From the NCBI GenBank assembly GCA_038030265.1, contig CM075942.1, positions 49,380,751 to 49,444,750 of the forward strand: a stretch of DNA of 64,000 bases. The letters run 5' to 3'. The number at the start of each line of letters is the position of its first letter. The stretch's first letter is position 1. Positions 1 through 13,069 of the stretch are shown here, piece after piece. Under the pieces are notes generated by a model, which did not search any database, was not told the DNA's origin, and worked only from the letters and a program-made list of their open reading frames with translations. Both the position numbers and the translations under genes were made by a program. Source of the stretch: Corythucha ciliata (taxonomy: Eukaryota > Arthropoda > Insecta > Hemiptera > Tingidae).

Positions 1-240
1 AATCGATGATTCGTGGCTAACATTGAGTAATAGCTGTAGTTCTCGATTATAATTTAAAAATTATTCGCGGTTAAAATTGAAGAGAAACGCCTAAAAAAAG
101 TCCTAAGACTAAGGTCGTCTAAAAATCAATTAATGAAAAACGCTAATTTGCGCTACCATGAGAAATCTCGTTGATACTTTGCCGAAACTGATAGTAATTG
201 CTAATTCTCGACAAAAATTGAGATGGACGGCTGGCTCACC
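1..240 (+). repeat. Degenerate ~30-bp tandem array, family A
   Basis: Units of about 29-30 bp resemble CTAATTCGCGGCTAAAA followed by TTGAGAAAAACG. Each is diverged, with substitutions and small indels. The same word recurs at 4.4-6.4, 11.4-11.95, 51.66-52.68 and (reverse) 60.3-60.9 kb. No coding potential is seen. Confidence 0.6.
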
Positions 241-244
241 GCTG

Positions 245-520
245 CCCAAAAATGGCTAAACTGACAGTTCGTGCCATGAAAATACATGAACAGACTATTC
301 CTGCAACTAAAATCGCAAAATCGACCATTCATGTGTCAAAAACGCCCAAAGTGGTCATTCACGCCTTTGGCTTGACGTTGACGGATTATTTGCGTCAGAA
401 AAACGTCTACTCTTGCTTTTCTTGCTCTAGAATAGCAGACTAGACAGTTTGCGCACTGAAAATAGCCAAACTGGCCATTCACGCCCTAAAATTGGTGACT
501 CTGACTGTATGCGCCATGCA
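245..520 (+). repeat. Degenerate ~30-bp tandem array, family E (left part)
   Basis: Units of about 30 bp read roughly AAATGGCCAAACTGACC then ATTCACGCCCTGA. The array resumes at 1,010 after an inserted TIR-bounded block. The 63-codon open frame at 252-443 is a by-product of the periodicity. Confidence 0.6.
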
Positions 521-998
521 GGTATGAACAAGTGGAGGTAGTGAAATGCATTTTTCGTGAAGCCCGTCGTCATTATTACACTCCATTATTGTTATCAGGC
601 CTCACCCAATAAAATCATTGATAATCTGAAACTTGATCAGCAAGGAAACTAAACTCTACCGCCGCAGATTTCCCCCTGCTCATCGGAAGGGAAGAGTGGA
701 TACTGAGCAGCAAAAACGTTAATTTTGAAATTGACGTTTATGAATACTCAAAAATCACAGTTTTCATGAAATAATTAATAATTTACTGGGTCCAGCACAA
801 AAGCGGTTGGGACTGTTCGTGACGTAGATGAAGAACAGTACTGGCCGAAGATCTGCGGCACCTATAGAAATTTTAGTCAGGATAAAATTCCCTTCCCGTC
901 ATCATTTTGAATGATAACAGTAGGTGAGTAATGGTGGACATTGGTTTCACACGATTCTACTTTTAAAAAGCCTTTCGCTCCCTCCACTTGTTCCTACC
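521..998. mobile_element. TIR-bounded insertion splitting a family E array
   Basis: The left end GGTATGAACAAGTGGAGG (521-538) is matched in inverted orientation by CCTCCACTTGTTCCTACC (981-998), with one mismatch. Weaker similarity extends about 18 bp further inward. Family E units stand on both sides, so the block looks inserted. No target duplication is clear and there is no open frame of note, so I read it as a non-autonomous DNA element of unknown superfamily. Confidence 0.5.
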
Positions 999-1009
999 TC
1001 CTTATGGTA

Positions 1010-1235
1010 TGCGCCCTTGAAATGGCTAAACTGACGATTCATGTCCTAAAAATAGCCAAACTGGATATTTCCCGAAAATGGCGAACTGGTAATCTATGAA
1101 TTCGCGCTCTGAAAATACTCAAACTATCCATTTGTGCCACGCAGATGGCAACTTCAAACTGGCTACTCGCGCCCTAAAATCAATAAAATGGTCATTTGTC
1201 CCCATTTGGCCCTCTCGCCCTTACCAAATGATCCA
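1010..1235 (+). repeat. Degenerate ~30-bp tandem array, family E (right part)
   Basis: Continuation of the array at 245-520, with GCCAAACTGG, ATTCGCGCTCTGA and similar words at about 30-bp spacing. Confidence 0.55.
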
Positions 1236-3734
1236 CTTCTCACTCCCCCCTCCACCGATAGTTTCTGCAATGCTGCCTGCTGTGCTGTAGGCTCGCGCTG
1301 CGCAAGTGACCTCTAATCGAAGAGAGGGGCCATATGACCCCCATGTGACTTTTGATCCACTACTGCTTGCCACTCGATAAAAAACCGCTCGCATTTGTTT
1401 GAAAACGCAGTGGAACGATATTTCAAAGTGGTACATATACAGAGCTCTGTTGTACACGCGCGCAAGAAGCCTGTTCGACTTGAAAAGTTCGCTTCGTCTT
1501 GTTATTGATAAAAGGTCGAAAATTACAGTACAGGAAGCAATTCGATCGTATCCAAAAATGATTAGCCCCATTTGAACGAGCTTTAACCCAACAGCAACCC
1601 CCCCCCCCATCACCAACAAATTTTGTTATAATTTTAAATCCGGCGCTCTGCAGAGGGCTAAGCGATGAATGTCGAAAAAAATTGTGAATAATTCAAAAAT
1701 GATACACTTTATTTCTTTTGCAAGAAGAAGAAACGTGCCGTCACGTACCCATCCGGTTTGTAAGGGGGCGGATTGAGGGGTGAAACCCATGAAGCGATAA
1801 AATTATGAGCTTTCCCCCTCCCGCCATCACCATCACCACTTGGAAAAAATAAATAATATTTCGTCGACTATCTTTTCATTATTGAATTCCACGTCAAAGT
1901 AAATCACATCTCGCGAGGCGGTGCCTAATTTGCGTTTTTAAACCAAATGCTCTCTAGGAATGGAGAGAAGACTTTACGTCTTCTTCTCTACCTGTCCCTT
2001 TACCCTACTTCGCGCATGATTGCTCTCGACATGTTTTTTTTTTCAGTCTCCAAGTAAATTGTGTTCAGCTCTTAAGATAGCCATAAGATAAACAGGTCTA
2101 CTCCCACAGTCCCACGACTTGCTCACGGCCCTTTTTTTCTTCACGTGTTAAAAAACCTAATTTTTTTCGGCATGTCAAAACGGTGAAACCTTAGTTTTAT
2201 CCCCAACAAGTACGCGTGCTCATTGAGATTGCTCGTTATGAAAACAAATACTTTTTTCTCTCTCCCTTATCATTTTTATTTTCTTTGTAACGTGAAACTG
2301 AATTATAGCTGCGATGCTTTCTCTATAGGACAACCAGCCTGACCTTAACTCGATAAAGCTTCAACATTGAAATCTTGATAAACAGTTCAGTGGGCTGATG
2401 AAGAGGGAAGGGTTTCTTGTGGCAAATTCTTCACGTTTGAAGGTTGTACTTTCCTTTTTTTATACCTTTCCACCCCTTGTCCAGTTGCCACTTTTCTCTA
2501 ACAAATTAAAGGGTCACGAATCTTCAAGATACGCGTACGAACACGGAACAAATATGTTTCGATCGGAATGAAAGGGTGGAAGGGAGGCAAGTGTTCTTGA
2601 ACGTTCGGGTCACGTACTCCGGGTGTTATTACCGATATGATTATTCCCCACGCCGGCCTTCTCGTAAAAATATAGTCCATGGTACCAGCACTAAAAAAAA
2701 AAGAGGGCTATTAGCTTAATTAGGAGATACCTCCTATAACAGAAGCTGCAGGACTGTGAAAGTCGTAAAGGAAATAATTCGGGTTCATTTAAAGTAAGAA
2801 CATTCAGCGTTAGTTGGCGAAGAAGTGTGGGTGAGGGGGGGGGGGGTAAATCACGTGTATTAAGGTCTGACCTTAAACTTAGAGCCAAAATTGTCCTCCC
2901 TTCCCCCTCCCAACTCACGATCACTCACGACTAAAATACTCGAAGAGAAGACCTTCCCCTTAGAGGAAACTTTCACTACTTGCGAGAAGCATATGGGGAC
3001 TCGTATGCTAAATATGTCTTTCTACTAACAATAATTTTAAATACAGAAGACTCAGGCAACTGAGAGTCTCACGAAACACGCCGTTTTGTTCAATCGCCCA
3101 TTAATTTCCCTTTCACGCGAAAAATAAAAGTCCTCTTTTGTTGAAAGGTTCATAAATGAGCCTGCAAGTCTTCGAGAACCGTTTAAAACGAGGGGAAATT
3201 TGAAAAAAAAAACACGCACTCGTATCCTTTAATTTCTAATTAAACTTTCGTTTAGCTCACCCACGATGAAAAATTTTATTTTGTGATTTATAACTCCGTC
3301 TGGGACGTTTATTCCGTCCGGCGGGCACTTCACAGTAACGTTCGCGTCTCTTTAAGCGATTGTATTTTAAAGGATGTCAATTCAATAACGCCGAAGTAAC
3401 CATCAGCGAAGGAACCGGTTTTGGACTGAATAATTCAGTTTCTTCGAAGAACGGACTCTTTCAGGGTCAATATGGGACATTTTTGGCTCGAAAAATAGGT
3501 AGCAAATACGTATATGTTTGTGGGAGACAGTTTGATTTGGCTGGCGATTAAAACCGAATTATACGTACCAACCCTTGTATAATCACCACAGACAGTACTC
3601 GGCCGAGTCAATAACTGCCCGGTCTCGGCCGAGACCTCGGTTGGTGTAATTAGGTCTTTGAATTATGTTAGAGGAATCCAAGGAGAAGGGGTAGAGGCAT
3701 TGATGGGGAGGGGGGGCAATTGTTGGAGCCGACC
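1236..3734. other. No gene recognised
   Basis: Mostly AT-rich single-copy-looking sequence with homopolymer runs (C at 1,600, G at 2,836, A at 3,204). Open frames here, such as 1,221-1,619 on the minus strand, show no family motif and start at non-ATG codons or inside low-complexity DNA. Confidence 0.5.
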
Positions 3735-4055
3735 CTTTTCCAAGCTCCATAAAGTTGTGGTAGCACATACGCGAATCAACTTGAAACCAGCATGATAGTT
3801 TTGTACAAGTTTTGTACCATTTTGTACAACCCAAAAAAAGTTTTGTATCAACCCCTAAATTGGTATATTCGAGAAAGTGTTGTGCTGCTACAACTTTATG
3901 CTGTGGTAGCACATAAATCAAATCAGCACATAATGGGTGTATTTTGCTTCTCTGAGTTTTGTACACTTTTGTACAACCCACGGCGAGTTGTGTATCACCT
4001 CAGAAATTAGAGAAATTTAAATTCATTTTGTGCAACTACAACTTTATCTGTTTCG
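3735..4055 (+). repeat. Diverged ~150-bp tandem repeat, about two copies
   Basis: Blocks of the same order recur: AAGTTGTGGTAGCAC (3,751) and ACTTTATGCTGTGGTAGCAC (3,891), then TTTTGTAC..TTTTGTACAACCCA (3,817 and 3,956), then GT(A/G)TATCAMCYC. The spacing is about 140-150 bp. A third partial start (CAACTACAACTTTATC) follows near 4,035. Confidence 0.6.
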
Positions 4056-4430
4056 GGCGCTAATAATTATCCGATCGTGAATCTAAAAAATGTTTTGGAA
4101 CCAGTGACTTATCCTACAACTGGGCTGTACATGATTTTTCCAAATTTATGAAAAATCGAGATTTTGTGTGTCTGATTTTTGGGTTGCGAGGTTAAATATA
4201 AAAAAAGGTTAACGATGCGAATTGTAGATTTAGTACCCGGGTAAAATCCATTTTTCAAAATGAAAATCGAACCATTTTTGGAGCCGTGAGGAGTGCCGCC
4301 GCAGCGCCTATATTCCCTCTCACTTGCACACTTGTCATCCCCTTTCGCCTTAAGCTTAAGGGCAAGCCCGCGTCTGAAATTAAGGAAAAAGCGCTGATAA
4401 TATGTCAAAGTGTCTAAAGGCCCTTAGGTA
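4056..4430. other. No gene recognised
   Basis: Unique-looking sequence between two repeat blocks. The 99-codon minus-strand frame at 4,109-4,408 has no recognisable domain. Confidence 0.45.
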
Positions 4431-5799
4431 TAGCTAAAATTGACAAGCGCGCTAATTAGCTGTTCTCAATGAAAAAAAATGGTGGTGTCCTTGGCTTCTC
4501 GTTACAGCTTTCAGACTCAAGATTGAGGTAAAATCGCTAATTCGCGGTTTACGGTGGCCATTTTGTGACCGAAATTCAGAAAGAAAAAACTCTAATGTGC
4601 TGTTTTTCCTAGCTGTAGGTTCCTAGCTAAAATAGATAAAAACCCTCAATTAACACTATATTCGAGAAATGTGCACCAATTCGTGGTGAGAAGAATGACT
4701 TAGGGCAATTGGGAAGTAAAAGGTCGTTGAAATCACAATGGCATAGGGCAAAGGTGAGCAATGTTTTTGGGCAAGTTATCTTCAGCGCGATATGATAGGC
4801 AAATCGGAACCAGTTGACCGGTGAATGATGGACGTGAATATTAAAAGGAAGTTTTTGTCACGGTGAGGAAAGGATCTGCTCGCAAATTCGCGATCAATAA
4901 TTATTATAAGTACTCCGAATATCCGTACGATGGCTGATCGGTCCATAACGTTTCGATGTACCATTCTGGCGAGGAATTCCTATTTACCTCATGGAGGAAC
5001 CTATGTACCTCAATGACGACGTGTATTTCCACTGATCACCTATATTATACTCGCATTTCTTGCCCAAGCCGCTTTTTCTCCAGACCACATTTTGTTTGCT
5101 CAAACCCACTGCGGGTTTTCCCCAAAACCAATTAATTTTTTGAAGGTTTGCCCAAACTCAACGCCCCCTTCGGGGCATCTGGAGGAAACTTCGGGCTTGT
5201 AATTGAGAAATAACGCTATTTGCTATTCAGAAAGCTATCCTACACAGTTCACTGCTGAAAAGAGCTAATTAGCGGCTTCTGGGGTAACTCCGCGGCTACA
5301 ATTAAGCAAAAGCGCTATTTTATGTCTAGGCGTGAGTGGAAAAACTCATGAGCGCTTAAACCTGAGAAAAAAGCTCGGAACTAAAATTGACAAAAATCGA
5401 TCATTCGGACTAAAATTGAAAAAAAAAAAGTGCTTTATTTCGCGCCTAAAAGAGGGACAACGCGCTAATTCGTGACTAAAAGTGAATAAATCGCTAATTC
5501 ACTGTCAAAATTGGGGATAAGGGGATAAGCACTTCACGGCTAAAATTGAGAAAAAACGCTAATTCGTTGCTTAAGTGGCGAAAAAGCGATCAATCGCGTC
5601 AAAAAATAAGAGAACGCCAATTCGCCTGATAAGAAATCGCACATTCGTTGCTAAAATTGGAGAAAGCGCTAATTGAAAAAAAAAAAAAAATACTGTAAAA
5701 ACTGGTGTTGTTTACGGTAAAATTACTGAAAGTTCCTGGGGCAACTACGTGGATAAAAAATTAGAAAATGTGTTAATAGTCTTCCCTAAAATTTTCTTA
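4431..5799 (+). repeat. Degenerate ~30-bp tandem array, family A
   Basis: Repeated words GCTAATTCGCGG, CTAAAATTGAG and AAAAACG at about 29-30 bp spacing are clearest at 5,200-5,700. It is interrupted by unique stretches (about 4,680-5,180) and a 14-A run. The array resumes after the TIR element at 5,800-6,011. Confidence 0.65.
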
Positions 5800-6011
5800 A
5801 GCCGGGAATACACTTGAGCCGAGGCAGACCGCGCACCGAACGAGGCAAGCCTTGGCGCGCTAGTTTGTATGGCTTTTTTCTGAGCGGCGAACAGGCTCGG
5901 CCTGCATCATGCGCTGTGCGGCCTGAGCCATCGACTGTAGGTATATCCTGGGCAGCCTCGGCTTGCCTCGTTCTGTGCGCGGTCTGCCTCGGCTCGAGTG
6001 TATTCCCGGCT
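5800..6011. mobile_element. MITE with long TIRs and TTA target duplication
   Basis: The ends AGCCGGGAATACACTTGAG (5,800) and its inverted counterpart ending ATTCCCGGCT (6,011) continue pairing for about 50 bp through CCGAGGCAGACCGCGCAC and GAACGAGGCAAGCC. TTA flanks both sides (5,797-5,799 and 6,012-6,014), as expected for the TWA targets of PIF/Harbinger-type transposases. The block is GC-rich in an AT-rich array. No transposase is encoded. Confidence 0.8.
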
Positions 6012-6370
6012 TTAAAAGCTTCCAGACCAAAACTAAGAAAAAATCTCTGATTTCTGGCTTACGTTGGCGCTTATGGCCAAAATTTTTCAAATACAAAATT
6101 AGCGCAGTTCCTCGGGAAAGTGCGCGTCTAAAATTGAGGAAAAGTGCTAATTCATTAGGTACTAAAAAGTAAAGAAAAATATGTAGGCTAAAGTTGAGAA
6201 AAACTCTGAAGTCGCAGCTATATCGAGATTCTTTACTGCTAAAAATGGGGATAACCGCCAATTCGCATGTGAACAAGCGCTCGTTCTACTGATGCGCTGA
6301 AATTGATAAAATCCAATTCGCGGTTTCTGGAGACAACTTAGTGGCTAAAATTGAGAAAACCGCCATAATT
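6012..6370 (+). repeat. Family A array, continuation
   Basis: Units such as GGCTAAAATTGAGAAAACCGCC continue on the right side of the inserted element. Confidence 0.55.
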
Positions 6371-8335
6371 GAACGTAAATATTACATTCCCTGTTTATTT
6401 TAGGGACGAGGGGCTCATGAAGATTTCCATTCTACGCCCCGCGGGCAGGTCGCTCAAAAAAAACATGACAGCATTTAAGCGTGATCTCGCAGCTTTAACT
6501 TGGGCTTACCCCCTCGGCAACAACAAAACTTATAGGGATAAATTTGCTCTTCCCAAGCAGATATAATTATTTCAAAAGAAAGCCCCGAAAATGATCTTAA
6601 ACATGGTTTTTCTTTCTTTTTTTACCCCTTTCACTCTTCATCGAAGCTGCGTTTTTTGTTTAATTTCCAGTAGCCGACCATAAATTAAATAAGGCACTTC
6701 GCTTCTTCAATGCAAACTCCTCTTTTCATTTGGGTCAGAATTTTTTAAAGGGGGCGAGTGGGAGGCACCGGGATTTTAAAAATTAACAAAAATCGAACTG
6801 TTGAAAAAGAAAAAAATCTTGATTACGGCTTCTTCTCGCCCGTAAAATTACCAGCAGCGGTGCTTCCTCGGGTGTGTATTCTTTAAAAGGAATGTTCATT
6901 TGCAGTGAAGACGTTGATTTATTACAATTGAAATGAGGTGTTTATGCTGAAAAACAATTGTAGTATGCCGCATGAGTTGAATCTCTGGCGCGCAGAAATT
7001 TTTACTTCCTTACAATTTTCACTCTCGCGTGTGAAGTTTCACTCGGTTTTTTGACACAATGCCATAATAATAACATCGCGTATCAGTAACACGTAGGGGA
7101 GTAATTGATCGAAATAAGAAGCGTGTGGTCACCATTAAGAAATTCGAATCCAAACGGGGTCGTATTACCAAGCGTCTCTTTATGCAACGTTTCATATATA
7201 CGTATACATGAAGGGGTGCGCAATAAGAATGAAGAAAGTAATTTTCGGTAATTGATTATTCAATAACAGACAAATTCTGGCTACGATCACGTAGAACTCC
7301 CTCCGCCCCTTCTAATACTCGTCCACCACCCGCACAACTAACCAATAATCTATCGGCCACCTATAATCAAATCATCCCATTTTTTTTTTTTTTTTTTCTA
7401 CAGAGGGCCGAGTGAAGGACGATCATCATTTTCCATTCGTAATCATCGACCGCGGATACTGTTCTAAGTAGTTCCATTTCCAACTTTCTTCGCTTATTTC
7501 TCGACCTCTCCGGAGGGCTTTAAAGCTTCGTCTATGCTGGAAAAAAGGTGGCCTTTGAGTGGGCGATTTACCTTCGAATTTTTATTATTTTTTCGAGAAT
7601 TATCGTGAAACGATTTGCTGTACGTGAGCGCGGAAGGAACGACTCTTTATAACGTGAAAGTGAAATTGAAAGCCCTCTCGTTCTGCACCCAAGGCCGTGC
7701 GGAGCCAGAAGTTAATAACATGCAAAAAGAAGAAAAAAAAATTGATGAACGATATCTGATACTGAAAGGGAAATGTCCCGGGAGGAAGAGAGGGAGTAAC
7801 CAGTGCAGATTTTTGTTTTCCAAGTGATTAAACATAAAATATCGCATTACTTCTAGAAATTGCTTTCTATCTAACAAAAATTAAAAACATGGGATTACAG
7901 ATTTTTTTAGCTTTCTTTTTCGGGTTTTTTGTTGTTTCTTGGAAACAAATCTTGAAGTTTGTCGCAAACAGTATTTTCTTCTCTCTAATCAAACGTTCGC
8001 ACCTTTCGAACTTAACTCCTAATTATTAAGTAAAACCGTCTTTAAAAAAAAAAACTTTCACTAGTTCTTTCAGCAGTTCGTTTGAAGAAAGAGAGGTGTT
8101 CCCCCTAAATTTTTACTGAATGATGCAACAATAAGTGTCAAAATTAATTGTTCTATCGTTAAACAAATTATTTATTTTATGGAAAATAGTGGCGACAGGC
8201 AGCAGATTTTGTCGGGAAACCCGCATGGCCTGTACGTTAGTGGAGATGCAAAGAACTTCGGTTTTGAACCTGCGGCTTCAACGCCCGAATGTCTGTGGAT
8301 CGCCAACCACGTGCGGCTGACAATGAGATCTCGGA
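6371..8335. other. No gene recognised
   Basis: AT-rich intergenic sequence with a T17 run at 7,379 and small purine/pyrimidine tracts. The frames at 6,369-6,566 and 7,615-7,827 lack family motifs. Confidence 0.45.
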
Positions 8336-9400
8336 AACCCTCACGATTTTTTTTTTTTTTTTTTTTTTCTCAAAGTGCCAGGACGTGCGAAATTGCTGGG
8401 TTTCGAGCCAAGAAAACTATCGAAATTTGTTTTTCGTTTTTCAAAGAGCCCGATCCGCGAAATGGTTTTTTTGAATAGCCAAAACCGCCAAATTTTATCA
8501 TCAACAAAGACAAAGACGTATTTTATGGAGGCCAAAACTCGCCCGAAATTGGTTTTTTGAAGGAGCCAAAATGGTGAACTGAAATGTTTGAAGAGAAAGG
8601 CGCGCAAAATTGGATTTTTAGAGACTGAGCAAAACCGGCGAAATGGGTTTTTGAATAGCCAAACCCGTCAAATTGGTCTTTTCGAAGGGCCCGACGCTAC
8701 GAACTTTGGGTTTGGCCGAAAACTAGTGAGAGCCAAACGCGCTCAATTGGGTTTTCGAGAGAGTCAAACCCATGTGGAATTGGTTTCTTTAAGAGCCGAT
8801 GCCGTTAAATTGGGTTTATAGAGAGCTAAACTAGCAAAATTGTCAAAAGTTTGTTTACTCTTATCAAAATTTGATATTAAAAACTCGAAATTTTGTTATC
8901 GTGAGAAACAAACGAGCAAAATTTGCATTTTGAAAGATGCAAAAATAACAAAATTGGTCCTTTGATGATTCGAGCCCTTGGAATTTGTTTTTTGCGGCAG
9001 CATCATGGAGGATTTGAAGAGGCAAAACTACAAAATTTAGTTATAAAAAGAGACAAACGCACAAAATTGGCATTTTGGGCCAAAACCTGCGAAATAGATT
9101 TTTATAAAAGCCAGTCCCGTGACACTGAGTTTTTGAAAAGCCCAATTAGAGAAATAGTAAGTTTTATCAGCCAAACTATTATTTCAGATGGGTCAACCCC
9201 GTGAAAATGGTATTCGTGAAAGGGTCGAACCGAAAGGGTGGAACCAATCGCGTGAAATTGGTTTTTGATAGATCCAATCATCCAAACTAGTGAAATTAGT
9301 CCTTTGAAGAGCCAAGTCAGTGAAATTTGTTTTTTGCGTCAACGAAATTGACGATTTGAAGAGCTCAATTGAAACGAAATTCGGGTTTAGAACTGTAAAA
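8336..9400 (+). repeat. Degenerate ~30-bp tandem array, family B
   Basis: About 30-bp units read GCGAAATTGGTTTTTT then GAAAGAGCCAAACCC. It starts with a T21 run. Units differ by about a quarter to a third of positions, so this is an old array or one kept variable. The overlapping open frames on both strands (8,179-8,821) are products of the repeat. Confidence 0.7.
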
Positions 9401-10540
9401 CCCTCAAAAAACCCGCGACTTTTTCTTGAAACATTCAATTCATTCCTGAAAACTGTGAATTTTGTCATTGAAACTGTATGAAGCTGGCAAAGGGAAAAGT
9501 CAATTTTGTCCTGGAAAAAACTGTCGAGTTTGTTCTGGAAACGTTCGATACGCCCTAGAATCTGCCAATTTCGACGTTAAACCTGTCAATTTGGTCGTAG
9601 GTTAAACTTGTCAAATACATCCTTCAAACTGCAATTTTGCCCAAGAAACTGTCAATTTCGTCCTAAGATGTAACATTTGTCCTGTAAACTGTCAATTTTA
9701 GCGTTCATAACTGTCAACTATTTGCCAACTATAATTGGATTTATTATATTTACTAGAACTATAAATTTCGTTCAGGAAAAAGTCAAGTTCGTCCTACAAA
9801 ACGGTCAATTGTGTTGTTAAATATGCCCATTTCATCGTTGAACTTGTCCAATTCGTCTAGAAACTGTCAATTTTGTCCCAGAAAGTGTCGATCCCGTCGC
9901 ACGAACGGTCATTTTTCTCCTACGCAACTGTCAATTTGTCCTAGAATGTGACAACAAAACTGACTAAGGGTGGAAAGTGGAAATTCAGTCTCCAGAGCCA
10001 AAAAATATTGAATTCGTGTTGAAAGTAATTAATCCATCGAAAAAGCAAGAAACGAATGAACTTGAAAAATAAAAGGGCTTACAAAATAAAAACTGACTAT
10101 TCTGCCACATTAAAAAAGCTTGAAAGCTTCTCGCTTAACCCGACATTATAAATAATAACGGTTTTTCGCAGGAAAACCTCCGCTCCCCGACCCACAAACT
10201 GTCAGTTTTAGTGTCAAGAACCGACAAAGAAGACAAGAGGCCAGGAAACTGACAAGTAATTCACGAAATGAGCACAGAAGCCTAGAAATTACGAAGAAGC
10301 CATGAAAAACTGACCATTTTTCACCAGAAACTGACTATTAAAGCATAAAATGTAAATTTAGCCCCCAAAAATCTGACTGCGGACTTGCTAAAATGTGTGT
10401 GCTATGTGTGGGCCAAGCAGTCCTCAGCATAATTTTTTTTATATAAGCAAAGGGTTATAAGCAAACGCTCCACAAAACTGACTATTCGGTATACCAAAAA
10501 TTTAACTTACAGAGCTCGGTTGTTGTGTATTTATCAAAAT
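9401..10540 (+). repeat. Degenerate ~20-25-bp tandem array, family C
   Basis: The unit is roughly AAACTGTCAATTTYGTCCTAG, very regular at 9,460-9,960 and looser to 10,540 (AGAAACTGACTATT and similar). It abuts family B without a boundary sequence. Confidence 0.65.
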
Positions 10541-11445
10541 AGCGTCCAAAAAATGTGAAAATCGTGTCATTCTTTCTTTGGAACGTTCCATTTACTTCTA
10601 CTTCTCAAAAATTGACATTCATCTTCCTAATTTGTTAGTGAAAATAGAGAAATGACAAAACGCCCCTGCAAGACGTTTTTAGATGGCGGAAGAGGGTGAG
10701 ACCAAAGCTAATCAAAACAAATCCACATCCATGGAAACTTGTTCGTCCACCTAAGCCTCCCGTACTCGGAGGACAATCAAAATAGAAAACTATTTTTTTT
10801 TTTTTTTTTTTTTAAGCCGTTTTTCAGGCGCCGTAGCATTAAGAAACGAGTATAATCCGACTGTTTGGGGTTCGGAGTTTCTCCCTTTCCTGAAGTCGTT
10901 CATTTGACAGATCCGGCTAAGAGTGAAACCTGCACGCTGCAATTTTTAAAAAATAATAATAATAAAGAACGTGCGCGTACTGATTTAAATCGGTTTAGAA
11001 ATGGTGGAGACCTCGTTGAACAAGTTGTTATGGTTTAACGATATTATGAGAGATAAATGAGAATTTGAATATGCGAAGTGAAAAGTCTCTCGTACTCGTT
11101 TTAATTCGTTACGGAGAGAGAGATTGCAGGCGAATCATTTTTTAAGACACGTGTCCGTAGAGATTAAAGTGCAAGAAGAAGAAGAAGAAAAAATAAGACT
11201 TCAAAAATAACAGCTCTCGAAAGCCTTGTTCTTTGTAATGGGTGGTGGCTCTTGAATTAGTTTAAACAAACGGCTTTAATAAGATGTTGAAGCGTGGAGC
11301 GGCCCGTTCTGGAAGGCAATAAAAAAATTCGACGCGCGTGGTTTCCATATTTGCAGCAGGTTTTGCGTTACGTGTGGTGCATACCCGAAACGTCACATCT
11401 CTGAGGCAAGGGGATAGATGGACGTGGTTGGGATTTATTATATGA
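10541..11445. other. No gene recognised
   Basis: Unique AT-rich DNA with a T21 run near 10,793 and a GAA tract near 11,176. Confidence 0.45.
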
Positions 11446-11955
11446 ATTCAGTGCTGGAAAAACGCTAATAATATAATTCCAGGTCCAATTAGGTAATAAG
11501 GTAATTCCAGTATGCAATTCCAGGTCGAAATTGAAAAAACGATCTTCGCAGCGAAAATTGATAACGGGCGTTTATTTGCGGCCAACATTGTCGAAAAAAC
11601 TCTCATCACCAGTTTCTGTTTGTACTACAGGAGGCTAAAATTCAGAAATCGGCTAATGGGCGTTCATTGGGCAAGATTGCGGATAAAAGTAAAAAATCGC
11701 TAATTAACGGTTAAAATTCTGAAAAACATTCAATGTTGCTATAAATTGATAAAAAGCGTTAATTCTCGATTACAAGCATGCACCAACCACACCAAAATTT
11801 ATAGGAAAATTCTAGTGCGCTGTTCATGGAGGAACTTAAACGGCTAAGACGTGATGGGAAAAACGATAGTGAATAGTTTTTTCAGCAAGTCTGCAGCTAA
11901 TTCTGCCCTAATTCGCTGCTTAAATTGAGAAAAAATCGTTGCTATATCGAAGTAA
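11446..11955 (+). repeat. Family A array
   Basis: Loose copies of CTAATTCGCGG and TAAAATTGAGAAAA occur at about 30-bp spacing, more decayed than at 5 kb. Confidence 0.5.
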
Positions 11956-12089
11956 ATACCTCAAAGAATACCGGAGACAGAAACCCTCGTATCTATCACT
12001 CAATATTATTGTATTTTTATAAATGTATTCCATTTATTTTAATAACTATACTATTTAAACACGTGGTTTTTGTTGACAATACAATCATT

Positions 12090-13015
12090 AAATTTCGCCC
12101 TATAAAACGCAATTCACCGGTTTGGCTCGTTATGAAACCAAAGTTAGCGAATCGAACACATCAGAAACAAATTTCGCGGGGTCATTTCTCAAAAAATCAA
12201 ATTTTTCACAGGATTTCATACACTTTCTCCAAAGGTGAAATTTTCAGCTGTGTTTGCTCCACAGCCAAATTTCGCAAGTTTGGCCCATTCAAAGAACAAT
12301 TTAGTGAAGCTGACTGATTCAAAATAAACATTTTGCGGGGCTGGTTTGCGCCAAGAGAGCGATTTTGGGGCCATCGCTGCTACAAAAACATCAAATTGCT
12401 CTGTTCACCTATTCAGAAAGTAATTTATACGTGGGGGAATGGCTCGTTCAAATAACCAATTTTCCTGAATTGACTCATTTAAAAAAGCGACATCGTGGAT
12501 TTAGATCTTTCAAAGCAAAAATAATGAGCGAGTTGAGCTCTTTTAAAGTCCCAATTTCACTGTTTTAGCCGATTCAAGAATCAACGAATTCCGCCTTTAG
12601 CTCCTTGGAAAAGAGCAATTCCACTGAATTGGGCCTTTTCATTAACCAAATCTCGCGAAACTTCGCAGGATCTATAGCTGCTTCAAAAACAAAATTTCGC
12701 CCTATTGACCAATTAGAAGCCGAATTTTGCTGTACTGGCTCACTAAGAAGCCAACTTCACGGATTACCCTCTCAAAATCAAACTTTTCGAGGCATTGGCC
12801 CATTCTAATGAGCAATTCTGCGAGTCTTTCACTCATTGTAAAAACATAATTATACGGGATTGGCCCGTTCAAAATCATTTTCACGTGATTGGCTCACCTA
12901 AAAAAACAAGTTCGTTTTAGCCCGCTCTAAAAGGCAAATCGACGGGCCTGGAATCTTCCACAAACGAAGTATCGTAAAGTCGGTTCGTTCAATCTCCATT
13001 TTTCGGGGCTGGCAC
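12090..13015 (-). repeat. Family B array in reverse orientation
   Basis: Reads as the reverse complement of family B: AAATTTCGC, GGNTTGGCTC, TTCAAAAANC at about 30-bp spacing. The orientation is opposite to 8.3-9.4 kb. Confidence 0.6.
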
Positions 13016-13031
13016 CTTGAAAAACGTAAAA

Positions 13032-13069
<38 letters not shown>

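Noticed and set aside
3360..3551. 63-codon frame with a TISEGTGFGLNNS segment
   Set aside because: Looks protein-like in composition but starts at TTG and has no recognisable family or neighbouring exon.
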